5,641 bases of DNA from Candidatus Methanophagales archaeon (GTDB lineage: Archaea > Halobacteriota > Syntropharchaeia > Alkanophagales > Methanospirareceae): positions 1 to 5,641 of the forward strand of contig PIXU01000079.1 in NCBI GenBank assembly GCA_003601795.1, given 5' to 3'. Below are positions 1 through 4,728 of the stretch, piece by piece. A model generated the notes under the pieces. The model was given only the letters and a program-made list of their open reading frames with translations. It did not search any database and was not told the origin of the DNA. The position numbers and the translations under genes were made by a program. Positions within the stretch are counted from its first letter, which is position 1. The number at the start of each line of letters is the position of its first letter.

Positions 1-200
1 AACTCCGACATGCGGCTCCTTCCGTAATAAAGCCTATCCTGCCTTATTTTCCTTCAGTATTCCTGCGAGCTTCCTCTATATAGATGGCTTACCAGGTTTT
101 TTGATCCACGATTTGGACCTGTTTATAACTATAACCTCTCCTTCTCGACATTCATCGCTTCGCACCTTTATCGGCACATGGTTACGCGTCGTTAAGTTTG
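1..200 (-). ncRNA. Possible group II intron RNA fragment (part of domains I-IV)
   Basis: No convincing protein gene lies in this stretch. Read on the minus strand it carries motifs that I associate with the RNA portion of bacterial and archaeal group II introns: a GTGCG (165 to 161), GATGAATGTCGAG just after it, ACCTGGTAAGCC near 98-87, and AAGGAGCCGCATG near 20-9. The last resembles the 5' arm of the hairpin that often flanks the intron-encoded protein. Local pairing fits a structured RNA: CAGG (93-96) with CCTG (118-121) continued by TCC/GGA, and GGCT (14-17) with AGCC (31-34) closing a 13-base loop. A full 5' intron half would be longer, so it may be truncated by the neighbouring IS110 or continue beyond base 1. 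The assignment rests on recalled motifs, not an alignment. An alternative is a structured right end of the IS110 element. Confidence 0.35.
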
Positions 201-225
201 GCGGCCTCTACTCTATATTACGGGA

Positions 226-1002
226 TCATGAAAAAGACGAGGCTCTTATTGCCTTATTTTCTTCTTTGTAATATTCTCTCTTTGTTAGCACCCAATAGAC
301 CGACTCCGCCATGTGACGGGCTGTTGCAACGATTGCCACCTTTTCTCCCCTTCTTGCTTTTAGCTTGCGGTAGATTCGCTGGAAGCGATTTGGCTTAGAA
401 GAATGAACTGCCGCTCTCGTACTCTGAATTAACGCCCATCTGAGAAATCCGTTGCTGTGCTTGTTTATGTGTCCGTACCTTGTATAATCCCCGGATTGTT
501 CGACTTTTGGTGCCAATCCCGCGTAGCAGACAAAACTTTTCGGTTTGCTGAATCTCTCTATTTCTCCTATCTCACTCAGGGCAAGTAATGCATTGTGAAA
601 TCCTATACCGACTATGCTCATTAACCACCTCGCCTCTTCTGTTACTTCCGCCTTCTCTCGCAGGATTGTCTCTACACGCTTAATCGCCGCATTTAGAACT
701 CCCAGCACTTCCAGATAATTGTCCAACGCTGTCCTTCTGGATTGTCGCAGTTTCACTTCTCGCAGAAACTCCATCCCTTTCCTTCCAAATATGTCACCGA
801 CCTTCGGTGGCTGGACTCCCTCAATCGTCAACAGCGCATGCACTCGATTTTTTATCGAAGTTCTTAAACGAACAAGGCTGGCTCTATGCCGCACTAACGT
901 TCTGAGATCCCTTATCTCTTTCCCTGGAACATAGCTCTCCGGCAAGTAATCCATCCTCAACAATTGCGCTAGCACCCCTGCATCCACATTATCTGTCTTC
1001 AC
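226..1002 (-). pseudogene. IS110-family transposase, C-terminal part
   Basis: This is the larger piece of a transposase that continues in the same frame from the gene at 1006-1260 across a single TAG (1006-1008) and one His codon. It opens with VKTDNVDA, whose two Asp residues complete the RuvC-like DEDD site. A coiled-coil-like helical stretch follows (about residues 30-120), then the Tnp domain: LMSIVGIG (127-134), FVCYAGLAPKVEQSG (157-171) and HINKHSNGFLRWAL (178-191). The Ser at 183 is the probable catalytic serine of the family. It ends at TGA. With the N-terminal part and the stop read as one residue, the whole protein would be 344 residues, normal for IS110 transposases. The GTG at 1002 is only a nominal start: no Shine-Dalgarno precedes it. 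Alone it lacks the first Asp and the Glu, so it should not be active unless the TAG is decoded. Confidence 0.85.
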
Positions 1003-1005
1003 ATG

Positions 1006-1260
1006 CTACTTCGCAAACGGCTTGACATAGACTGGATGTGCCAAATGCACCTCTATCTCCCTTTCATCTAGGTACTCATACACAAAAATACCCGATGTCG
1101 ACGCCTCGATCGCTACTTTTGCACCTTCAGGCAGCTCGCTCGCAAATTCATTCAAACCTTCGCATGTCGTTGGAAATCTGCCTTTCTCCACTTCTGTTCC
1201 CTGACCATCTACCATCGTATAGTTGCTATTTTTCTTATGTACGTCAGACCCTACATACAT
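1006..1260 (-). CDS. IS110-family transposase, N-terminal part ending at in-frame TAG
   Basis: This encodes the first 84 residues of the RuvC-like (DEDD) domain of an IS110 transposase. YVGSDVHKKN carries the first Asp (D6) and VAIEASTSG the Glu (E52). The last two Asp of the tetrad (positions 90 and 93 in the joined protein) lie just past the TAG stop. The start is well supported: a strong GGAGGTG ribosome binding site sits 4 bases before the ATG, and a good archaeal promoter lies about 75-85 bases upstream. That binding site is inside a perfect 8-bp hairpin, so translation is probably held low. The six other genes in the window end in TAA or TGA. A point mutation (for example CAG or TGG to TAG) is the simplest explanation; TAG decoded as pyrrolysine or by a suppressor is possible if this is a methylamine-using archaeon. 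Confidence 0.85.
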   Translation of the reverse strand: MYVGSDVHKKNSNYTMVDGQGTEVEKGRFPTTCEGLNEFASELPEGAKVAIEASTSGIFVYEYLDEREIEVHLAHPVYVKPFAK

Positions 1261-1264
1261 ATTG

Positions 1265-1295
1265 CACCTCCTTCTTTCCTTATTTACAGGAGGTG
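1265..1295 (-). promoter_or_regulatory. Hairpin sequestering the transposase Shine-Dalgarno
   Basis: On the minus-strand transcript CACCTCCT (1295 to 1288) pairs perfectly with AGGAGGTG (1272 to 1265), leaving a 15-base loop. The 3' arm is the ribosome binding site, ending 4 bases before the transposase ATG. The whole hairpin falls inside the predicted 50-55 base leader. It should mask the binding site. A role in limiting transposase synthesis is inference, by analogy with occluded start regions in other insertion sequences. Confidence 0.7.
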
Positions 1296-1334
1296 TTTTT
1301 CATGTAGTCATTTTATTTCATGTTAAAAATATCG

Positions 1335-1351
1335 TTATATAAAAGCTTTTC
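1335..1351 (-). promoter_or_regulatory. Archaeal promoter (BRE plus TATA) for the transposase
   Basis: The minus strand reads CGAAAAG then CTTTTATATAA. The first part fits the purine/A-rich TFB recognition element and the second a strong archaeal TATA box. Transcription should begin about 25 bases downstream, near 1309-1316, giving a leader of about 50 bases that contains the hairpin at 1265-1295. Confidence 0.6.
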
Positions 1352-1358
1352 GATTTTG

Positions 1359-1394
1359 CCGCTATTGGCTTCTGTATAATCTTGCCATAGGCGG
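1359..1394 (-). ncRNA. Bulged stem-loop in the IS110 left end, candidate part of a bridge RNA
   Basis: CCGC (1359-1362) pairs with GCGG (1391-1394), TAT (1363-1365) with ATA (1387-1389) and GGC (1367-1369) with GCC (1384-1386). This gives 10 pairs with a single-base bulge on each side and a 14-base loop. It lies just upstream of the transposase promoter. IS110-group elements encode their bridge RNA in this leader region, but I could not identify guide loops matching the element's ends, so the RNA assignment is tentative. Confidence 0.35.
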
Positions 1395-1405
1395 ATATTT
1401 TTGAT

Positions 1406-1426
1406 CAACCTTTTTTAAAAAGGTTG
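1406..1426. repeat. Perfect 10-bp palindrome, possible terminator after the DUF92 gene
   Basis: CAACCTTTTT (1406-1415) and AAAAAGGTTG (1417-1426) are exact inverted copies around one base. It lies 28 bases past the DUF92 stop on that gene's transcript. There the hairpin, with its U run and a following AUCAAAAAU stretch, could end or protect the mRNA. It may instead mark the IS110 left end or be a dispersed palindromic repeat. A strong Rho-independent terminator of bacterial type is not evident, because no U tract follows the stem. Confidence 0.5.
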
Positions 1427-1453
1427 CGGGTAAACAGCACAGGAGGGATACAA

Positions 1454-2275
1454 TTACTGTGTTTGTATTCCAAAATAACAGCCCAACAGAATTGCGAATA
1501 TACCCCCAAATAGCGTAGCCAAGATGTTCACATGATGTTTATTCAATTTAAGTGGCTTTCTGTCCTCCACTGTCGCGCCGAGGAAGCTGTCCACGATACC
1601 GCCGAAGAACCCCGACAGGAGACAAATACCGGTGAGCAAAAAAATAGTTCTTGAGGACATTTGAAGATCAAACCAAAATGCAAGACCGACAATCGAAATC
1701 AAACCTGAGCCAAGCATAGATGCGCCAAGACCCGGTAAACTAACGCCGCCGTTCGTGCCCACAGGCACTTTTTTAAGCGTTGTAATCAGCTTCGGATTGC
1801 CCTCTGCCTGCCCGATTTCCGTTGAAAACGTGTCTGCGCAGGCGGTAGCAACCGCGCCGGAGAACCCGAGCAATAAAATCGTGTTTCCGCTTTGGCTTTG
1901 ACTCTGGCAGGAAACAGCGTAGTAGAGCAGCGCAAAAATCACGGGTGACAGGCCATTGCCAAGCACGTTATTTATGTTTCGCATACCCTTGTTTCCCTCG
2001 GCAACGCCAAGTTCTGCCTTTCTGTCGTATTTGTATTTCGTGACTAAATTACCGGACAGGAAGAATGCGAGTAATGCAAGTATCCCGGCGCCGCCAAACC
2101 GTGGTCCCAGCGCTAACAGGATTATCGCACCCAGTATGAGCGTTCCGATAAGCGCGGAAGTGTTTATTTTGCGTTTTACGTAAGCATAAAGCACGAGCGA
2201 AAAAGCTATCAATATTATAAGCGCAGCTATAGTTGCTGGAAACAGGTGCTGATGCATGAGCTCGCTGAATAACAT
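1454..2275 (-). CDS. DUF92 family membrane protein (TIGR00297, VTE6-like prenyl-phosphate kinase homologue)
   Basis: A 273-residue polytopic membrane protein with roughly seven or eight hydrophobic segments (about 12-32, 39-56, 60-77, 109-122, 131-147, 184-202, 209-233, 248-268). It has the DUF92 signature blocks in order: LVTKYKYDRKAELGVAE (77-93), GMRNINNVLGNG (97-108), ADTFSTEIGQ (147-156), VPVGTNGGVSLPG (170-182) and GGIVDSFLGATVE (225-237). Plant and cyanobacterial relatives (VTE6) phosphorylate phytyl phosphate. The archaeal members are uncharacterised to my knowledge; a prenyl or geranylgeranyl phosphate substrate is inference. The ATG at 2275 has no Shine-Dalgarno but lies about 30 bases from a TATA box, so it is probably leaderless; Met7 is the alternative start. 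It follows the diadenylate cyclase gene by 48 bases on the same strand but appears to have its own promoter. Confidence 0.88.
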   Translation of the reverse strand: MLFSELMHQHLFPATIAALIILIAFSLVLYAYVKRKINTSALIGTLILGAIILLALGPRFGGAGILALLAFFLSGNLVTKYKYDRKAELGVAEGNKGMRNINNVLGNGLSPVIFALLYYAVSCQSQSQSGNTILLLGFSGAVATACADTFSTEIGQAEGNPKLITTLKKVPVGTNGGVSLPGLGASMLGSGLISIVGLAFWFDLQMSSRTIFLLTGICLLSGFFGGIVDSFLGATVEDRKPLKLNKHHVNILATLFGGIFAILLGCYFGIQTQ

Positions 2276-2299
2276 GGTAATTCCGAATAGATTTTTTTT

Positions 2300-2309
2300 C
2301 TATATAAAC
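2300..2309 (-). promoter_or_regulatory. TATA box for the DUF92 gene
   Basis: The minus strand has GTTTATATAG in the short gap after the diadenylate cyclase stop. Its centre is about 30 bases before the DUF92 ATG, so transcription would start within a few bases of the start codon. This predicts a leaderless mRNA and fits the lack of a ribosome binding site. The upstream TFB element is weak. Confidence 0.5.
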
Positions 2310-2323
2310 ATTCCACCGATTTT

Positions 2324-2908
2324 TTAGACTCTCTTTATCAGCATCGACAAATTCAAGTCCTTCTCTACTATCTTCTCATATTTGCCTCGTATATGCGGCT
2401 TGATTTTCTCCAAATCCCATACCCCCGATATTATCTCTCCCACCAACTCACCATCGTCAAATACTCGTACCACTTCGTCATTATCGGATACCACTACCGC
2501 CACGGCATCTGTTTCTTTAGAGATGGAAGCGGCAGCCATGTGCCTGCTGCCGAAACCCATTGGGAGGTCTACATTCCGGGAGCTTGCTTCAATATGCCTT
2601 GCTGCTGAAAGAACGTATCCATCACCGCTAACAACAAAAGCGCCGTCCAGCTTCGCAAGCTCCTTTATCGTTCCCTGTATATCAGCCTCCCTTATGTCCT
2701 TTACCTCCTTCGGGTAAAGAGCAAGAGGGTCTAAAATTAAAGGTTTTGATTTCTCTAACACTTCGTCTTCGTCACCCACCACAAACAGCGTGCCCTTCCT
2801 CGTCTTGTTTATACTTTGCCTTGCTATCCCCACCGCTATCTCTATCACTGTCTCCAGCACCTCAGGATTACATTTTCTCCCCACCCTACTACAAATTCTC
2901 TCTGCCAT
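2324..2908 (-). CDS. Diadenylate cyclase (DAC/DisA_N domain), c-di-AMP synthase
   Basis: A cytoplasmic enzyme that condenses two ATP into the second messenger cyclic di-AMP. In haloarchaea the orthologous DacZ is linked to osmotic homeostasis. The DAC fold spans about residues 18-160. KGTLFVVGDED (38-48) is the first strand region, LDGAFVVSGDGYVLSAARHIEA (starting at 87) holds the DGA catalytic motif at 88-90, and GSRHMAAASISKETDAVAVVVSD (starting at 120) corresponds to the GxRHR ATP-binding motif. The third residue of RHR is Met here. I do not know whether this is usual in archaea, so reduced activity should not be assumed. At 194 residues it is a stand-alone cyclase with no membrane segment or DNA-binding module. 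The ATG at 2908 follows AAAGGA at a workable distance. It is divergent from the pantoate kinase across 78 bases. It could be called dacZ, but the symbol is not certain. Confidence 0.88.
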   Translation of the reverse strand: MAERICSRVGRKCNPEVLETVIEIAVGIARQSINKTRKGTLFVVGDEDEVLEKSKPLILDPLALYPKEVKDIREADIQGTIKELAKLDGAFVVSGDGYVLSAARHIEASSRNVDLPMGFGSRHMAAASISKETDAVAVVVSDNDEVVRVFDDGELVGEIISGVWDLEKIKPHIRGKYEKIVEKDLNLSMLIKRV

Positions 2909-2959
2909 TTTTATTTCCTTTTCTACTCTACTCCACCAATAATTATTACTGCTCTCTAA

Positions 2960-2970
2960 CTTTATAAAAT
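2960..2970. promoter_or_regulatory. Shared TATA-like core of the divergent cyclase / pantoate kinase promoters
   Basis: The plus strand reads CTTTATAAAAT and the minus strand ATTTTATAAAG, so the same AT-rich core can serve as a TATA box in both directions. On the plus strand it predicts initiation around 2987-2991, at the pantoate kinase ATG (leaderless). On the minus strand it predicts initiation near 2939, leaving a leader of about 30 bases with AAAGGA ahead of the cyclase. No other TATA box is obvious in the 78-base gap. Confidence 0.5.
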
Positions 2971-2986
2971 AAAACCAAAGGGAAAA

Positions 2987-3907
2987 ATGGGGGATACGAG
3001 GAAAACAGAATCATATTCATATTCACCTTCGCATATAACCGGCTTCTTTGAGATACTGGACAACAGAAATCCCCTGTATAAGGGCTCAGTGGGAGGAGGA
3101 ATCGTATTAGAGAAGGGCTGTGTGACCGAAGCTTCTCTCGATAACGATTTCTATCAAAAGGGAACAAAGGCAGAAATAGAAATAAAAATAAACGGCGTGG
3201 AAGAAGAGGCAAATACCTCCAAATACGTTGTGGATACTTTAGCAGGAGAGTATGAGCACGAGCACGAACTCAACGTTACCGTGTCAACGGAGTTTGATGT
3301 GCCGATTGGCGCAGGGCTTGGTGCAAGCGGTGCGGGTGCGCTCAGTACGGGACTCGCATTAAACCGGCTCTTATCGCTTGGCATGACCGTAACCGAGGTG
3401 GCGCAAATCGCTCATCTTGCAGAAGTGGAAAACAACACGGGTCTGGGCGATGTAATTGCCGAGACCTATGGTGGCGTAGTAATAAGAAAGAAACCGGGTC
3501 CGCCGGGTGTAGGCATTATTGATAAGATACCGCACGAGCGGCAGAAAATAAGCTATGTCGTGTTTGGAACGCGAGCCACAAGAGCCGTTTTGGCGGATAA
3601 TTCGATGAAAAGGCAGATAAACAAAGCAGGTAGGGAAGCAATGAAAGAGCTAGTCAGGAAACCGAGTTTAGATAATTTTATGCAGGTGTCAAGGAAATTT
3701 TCGCTACACAGCGGATTAATAAGTGATAAATGCCGCGATGCGATAGAGGCTGTAGAAGCAAAAGGGTGCGTTGCAAGTGCCGCGATGATAGGTGATATGG
3801 TTTTTGTTATTGGCGATAGTGAAGCATTGAAGGAGTTTGGAGAAGTACGAGAGAGCAGAATATCGGAGGTGGGTGCAAAGTTCGTGTCGCCTTCCACACC
3901 CTTTTAA
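2987..3907 (+). CDS. Pantoate kinase (GHMP kinase family), archaeal coenzyme A biosynthesis
   Basis: It phosphorylates pantoate with ATP to 4-phosphopantoate. In most archaea phosphopantothenate synthetase then joins this product to beta-alanine, replacing the bacterial PanC/PanK order. The 306-residue protein has the family landmarks: SPSHITGFFEI (13-23) near the N terminus and the GHMP phosphate-binding loop PIGAGLGASGAGALS (106-120). LAEVENNTGLGDVIAETYGG (144-163) follows, and the glycine-containing motif CVASAAMIGDMVFVIG (261-276) comes late in the protein. Length is normal for the family. The ATG at 2987 is only weakly preceded by AAAGGG and sits at the predicted transcription start. No synthetase partner is visible in the window. 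The last codons (Thr-Pro-Phe-stop) lie in the first copy of a 17-bp tandem repeat, so the C terminus may have been reshaped by duplication. Confidence 0.92.
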   Translation: MGDTRKTESYSYSPSHITGFFEILDNRNPLYKGSVGGGIVLEKGCVTEASLDNDFYQKGTKAEIEIKINGVEEEANTSKYVVDTLAGEYEHEHELNVTVSTEFDVPIGAGLGASGAGALSTGLALNRLLSLGMTVTEVAQIAHLAEVENNTGLGDVIAETYGGVVIRKKPGPPGVGIIDKIPHERQKISYVVFGTRATRAVLADNSMKRQINKAGREAMKELVRKPSLDNFMQVSRKFSLHSGLISDKCRDAIEAVEAKGCVASAAMIGDMVFVIGDSEALKEFGEVRESRISEVGAKFVSPSTPF

Positions 3908-3927
3908 ATTCCACACCCTTTTAAATT
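3894..3927 (+). repeat. 17-bp perfect tandem duplication over the pantoate kinase stop
   Basis: The unit CCACACCCTTTTAAATT occurs at 3894-3910 and again at 3911-3927 without any mismatch. The first copy encodes the last residues and TAA stop of the pantoate kinase; the second is noncoding. It looks like a recent slippage duplication. The T-rich end of each unit might also help transcription termination, which is a guess. Confidence 0.85.
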
Positions 3928-3951
3928 TATCTGTGACAAACGAGACACACA

Positions 3952-3967
3952 ATTAGCACCTGCTAAT
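3952..3967. repeat. Short palindrome between convergent genes
   Basis: ATTAGCA and TGCTAAT are perfect inverted copies separated by CC, in the 107-base gap between the ends of the pantoate kinase and DUF116 genes. As a hairpin it would have a 5-bp stem with a 6-base loop. No T run follows on either strand, so a terminator role is uncertain. A second weak inverted pair (GGTCA 3985-3989, TGACC 4001-4005) lies nearby. Confidence 0.45.
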
Positions 3968-4014
3968 CAAGGTTCCTGTATCGAGGTCAATGAACGAACG
4001 TGACCCCAAATCAG

Positions 4015-4632
4015 TTAAATCAGGGCTTCTTTCAGGCTGTTGAGATTGAACTGCGTATTTGCACACCCGTTTTTTGTTAATGCAATCCCCTTGACCGCTA
4101 ATCCTTTTGATTCTATAAATCCCATTCCTAATTTTATCTCCTCCGGGCATGCAATTCCCAGAACGCCATCGCAGTTCATACGCGCTAAAATTTTCTTTAT
4201 GCACGAGCCGCCAGGCAGAACGAATACTTTATAGCCTTTCTCTTCTGCAAGTGTAGTCGCGTGATTTACCGGGCAATCGGGTGAGCAGTGGTTGCAGAAA
4301 TAAGAAGAGTAGTTGAGGTCAAAGTCCGCTTTACACCGCGAATCCATGTATTTACGGCAGCAATGTGGAACCAGCAATATTTTCTCCTTCGCTTTCCTGA
4401 ACTCCTCCTCGTAGACCAGATTTTTAATATGAATGTCTACAAGGTCTTCAACAACGGCAATCGCATCTTCTAACTGAATGCCAAGTAGTTTATCCACACC
4501 GAATTCTTTAACGATGTTTTTTGAGACCTTTCCCAGTTTCTTGTGCCATTTTTGTTTATCCACTATCCTGGCAATATCCTTGAAAAACTCCCTCGGAAGT
4601 TTTGTCAAATCATAGTCGAATGTGTATGACAT
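4015..4632 (-). CDS. DUF116 family cysteine-rich protein (COG1852), function unknown
   Basis: A soluble protein of 205 residues. The N-terminal half (1-85) is helical and charged without clear motifs. The C-terminal half is the DUF116 domain: LLVPHCCRK (86-94), SRCKADFD (98-105), FCNHCSPDCPVN (112-123), VFVLPGGSCIKKIL (136-149), GVLGIACPEEIKLGM (156-170) and LTKNGCANTQFN (185-196). Ten cysteines (91, 92, 100, 113, 116, 120, 144, 154, 162, 190), mostly in conserved blocks, suggest a metal or iron-sulfur centre, or thiol chemistry. The biochemical role is not established to my knowledge. The ATG at 4632 has no ribosome binding site but lies about 27 bases from a TATA-like element, so the mRNA is probably leaderless. 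It is convergent with the pantoate kinase and divergent from a 39-codon ORF, with a palindrome in the shared control region. Confidence 0.88.
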   Translation of the reverse strand: MSYTFDYDLTKLPREFFKDIARIVDKQKWHKKLGKVSKNIVKEFGVDKLLGIQLEDAIAVVEDLVDIHIKNLVYEEEFRKAKEKILLVPHCCRKYMDSRCKADFDLNYSSYFCNHCSPDCPVNHATTLAEEKGYKVFVLPGGSCIKKILARMNCDGVLGIACPEEIKLGMGFIESKGLAVKGIALTKNGCANTQFNLNSLKEALI

Positions 4633-4653
4633 GTGTTTATATTTGTATTGGAG

Positions 4654-4663
4654 GTATTAAAAA
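4654..4663 (-). promoter_or_regulatory. TATA-like element for the DUF116 gene
   Basis: The minus strand reads TTTTTAATAC, centred about 27 bases before the DUF116 ATG, which places initiation at the start codon itself. The expected TFB-binding segment just upstream is covered by the palindrome at 4663-4677. A second AT-rich stretch (ATATAAAC, near 4636-4643) is too close to the ATG to act as a TATA box for it. Confidence 0.4.
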
Positions 4664-4677
4664 CCAATGCAATTGGT
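4663..4677. promoter_or_regulatory. Perfect 6-3-6 palindrome, candidate operator
   Basis: ACCAAT (4663-4668) and ATTGGT (4672-4677) are exact inverted copies around GCA. The site abuts the DUF116 TATA-like element on its upstream side, where TFB would bind, and lies 17 bases upstream of the TATA box of the divergent small ORF. That position suits a dimeric regulator that represses one gene and perhaps activates the other. No regulator gene is in the window. Confidence 0.4.
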
Positions 4678-4693
4678 GATTAATACATACGGG

Positions 4694-4702
4694 TCTTATA
4701 TG
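4694..4702 (+). promoter_or_regulatory. TATA box for the 39-codon small ORF
   Basis: TCTTATATG is centred about 31 bases before the ATG at 4729, so initiation would be within a few bases of the start codon. There is no Shine-Dalgarno next to that ATG, so the small ORF would be read from a leaderless mRNA. Confidence 0.4.
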
Positions 4703-4728
4703 AGGTAGCGGGGGAACTGCTTTTTAGT

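Larger units (their letters stand above)
226..1345 (-). mobile_element. IS110-family insertion sequence (ends not resolved)
   Basis: The element is recognised by its transposase, which has an N-terminal RuvC-like DEDD domain and a C-terminal serine-containing Tnp domain. The span given runs from the transposase stop to its promoter; the true termini lie outside it. IS110-group elements usually lack terminal inverted repeats and target duplications, and I found none. The left end is bounded by the DUF92 stop at 1454, and the right end lies somewhere in 1-225. The upstream noncoding side is structured (stem-loops at 1265-1295, 1359-1394 and 1406-1426). That fits the known placement of the bridge RNA, which pairs with donor and target DNA, in the left end of IS110-group members. 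The transposase is interrupted by one TAG codon, so the copy is either recently inactivated or read through. Confidence 0.8.

Noticed and set aside
93..121. Hairpin at 93-121 as a transcription terminator for the transposase
   Set aside because: It is more than 100 bases past the stop, the stem is short and bulged, and the T run is on the wrong side for the minus-strand transcript.
198..398. 66-codon plus-strand frame starting near 198
   Set aside because: It overlaps the end of the transposase antisense and has no recognisable motif or ribosome binding site.
98..1406. TTTTTGATC at 98-106 and 1398-1406 as a direct repeat flanking the IS110 element
   Set aside because: A 9-base AT-rich match is likely by chance, IS110-group elements normally make no long target duplication, and the left copy sits in a hairpin that looks continuous across that point.
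1887..1912. Gln-Ser repeat (QSQSQS) in DUF92 as a functional microsatellite
   Set aside because: Three units only, in a loop between membrane segments; too short to support a claim.
2382..2717. Plus-strand frames of up to 111 codons opposite the diadenylate cyclase
   Set aside because: They are antisense to a gene with clear DAC motifs and have Ser/Pro/Thr-rich shadow composition.
3985..4005. GGTCA/TGACC inverted pair as a terminator between the convergent genes
   Set aside because: Only 5 bp with an 11-base loop and no T run on either strand.
3953..4204. An 83-codon minus-strand reading frame overlapping the end of DUF116
   Set aside because: It lies in another frame of the DUF116 gene, whose conserved motifs are unmistakable; the alternative protein has no recognisable features.
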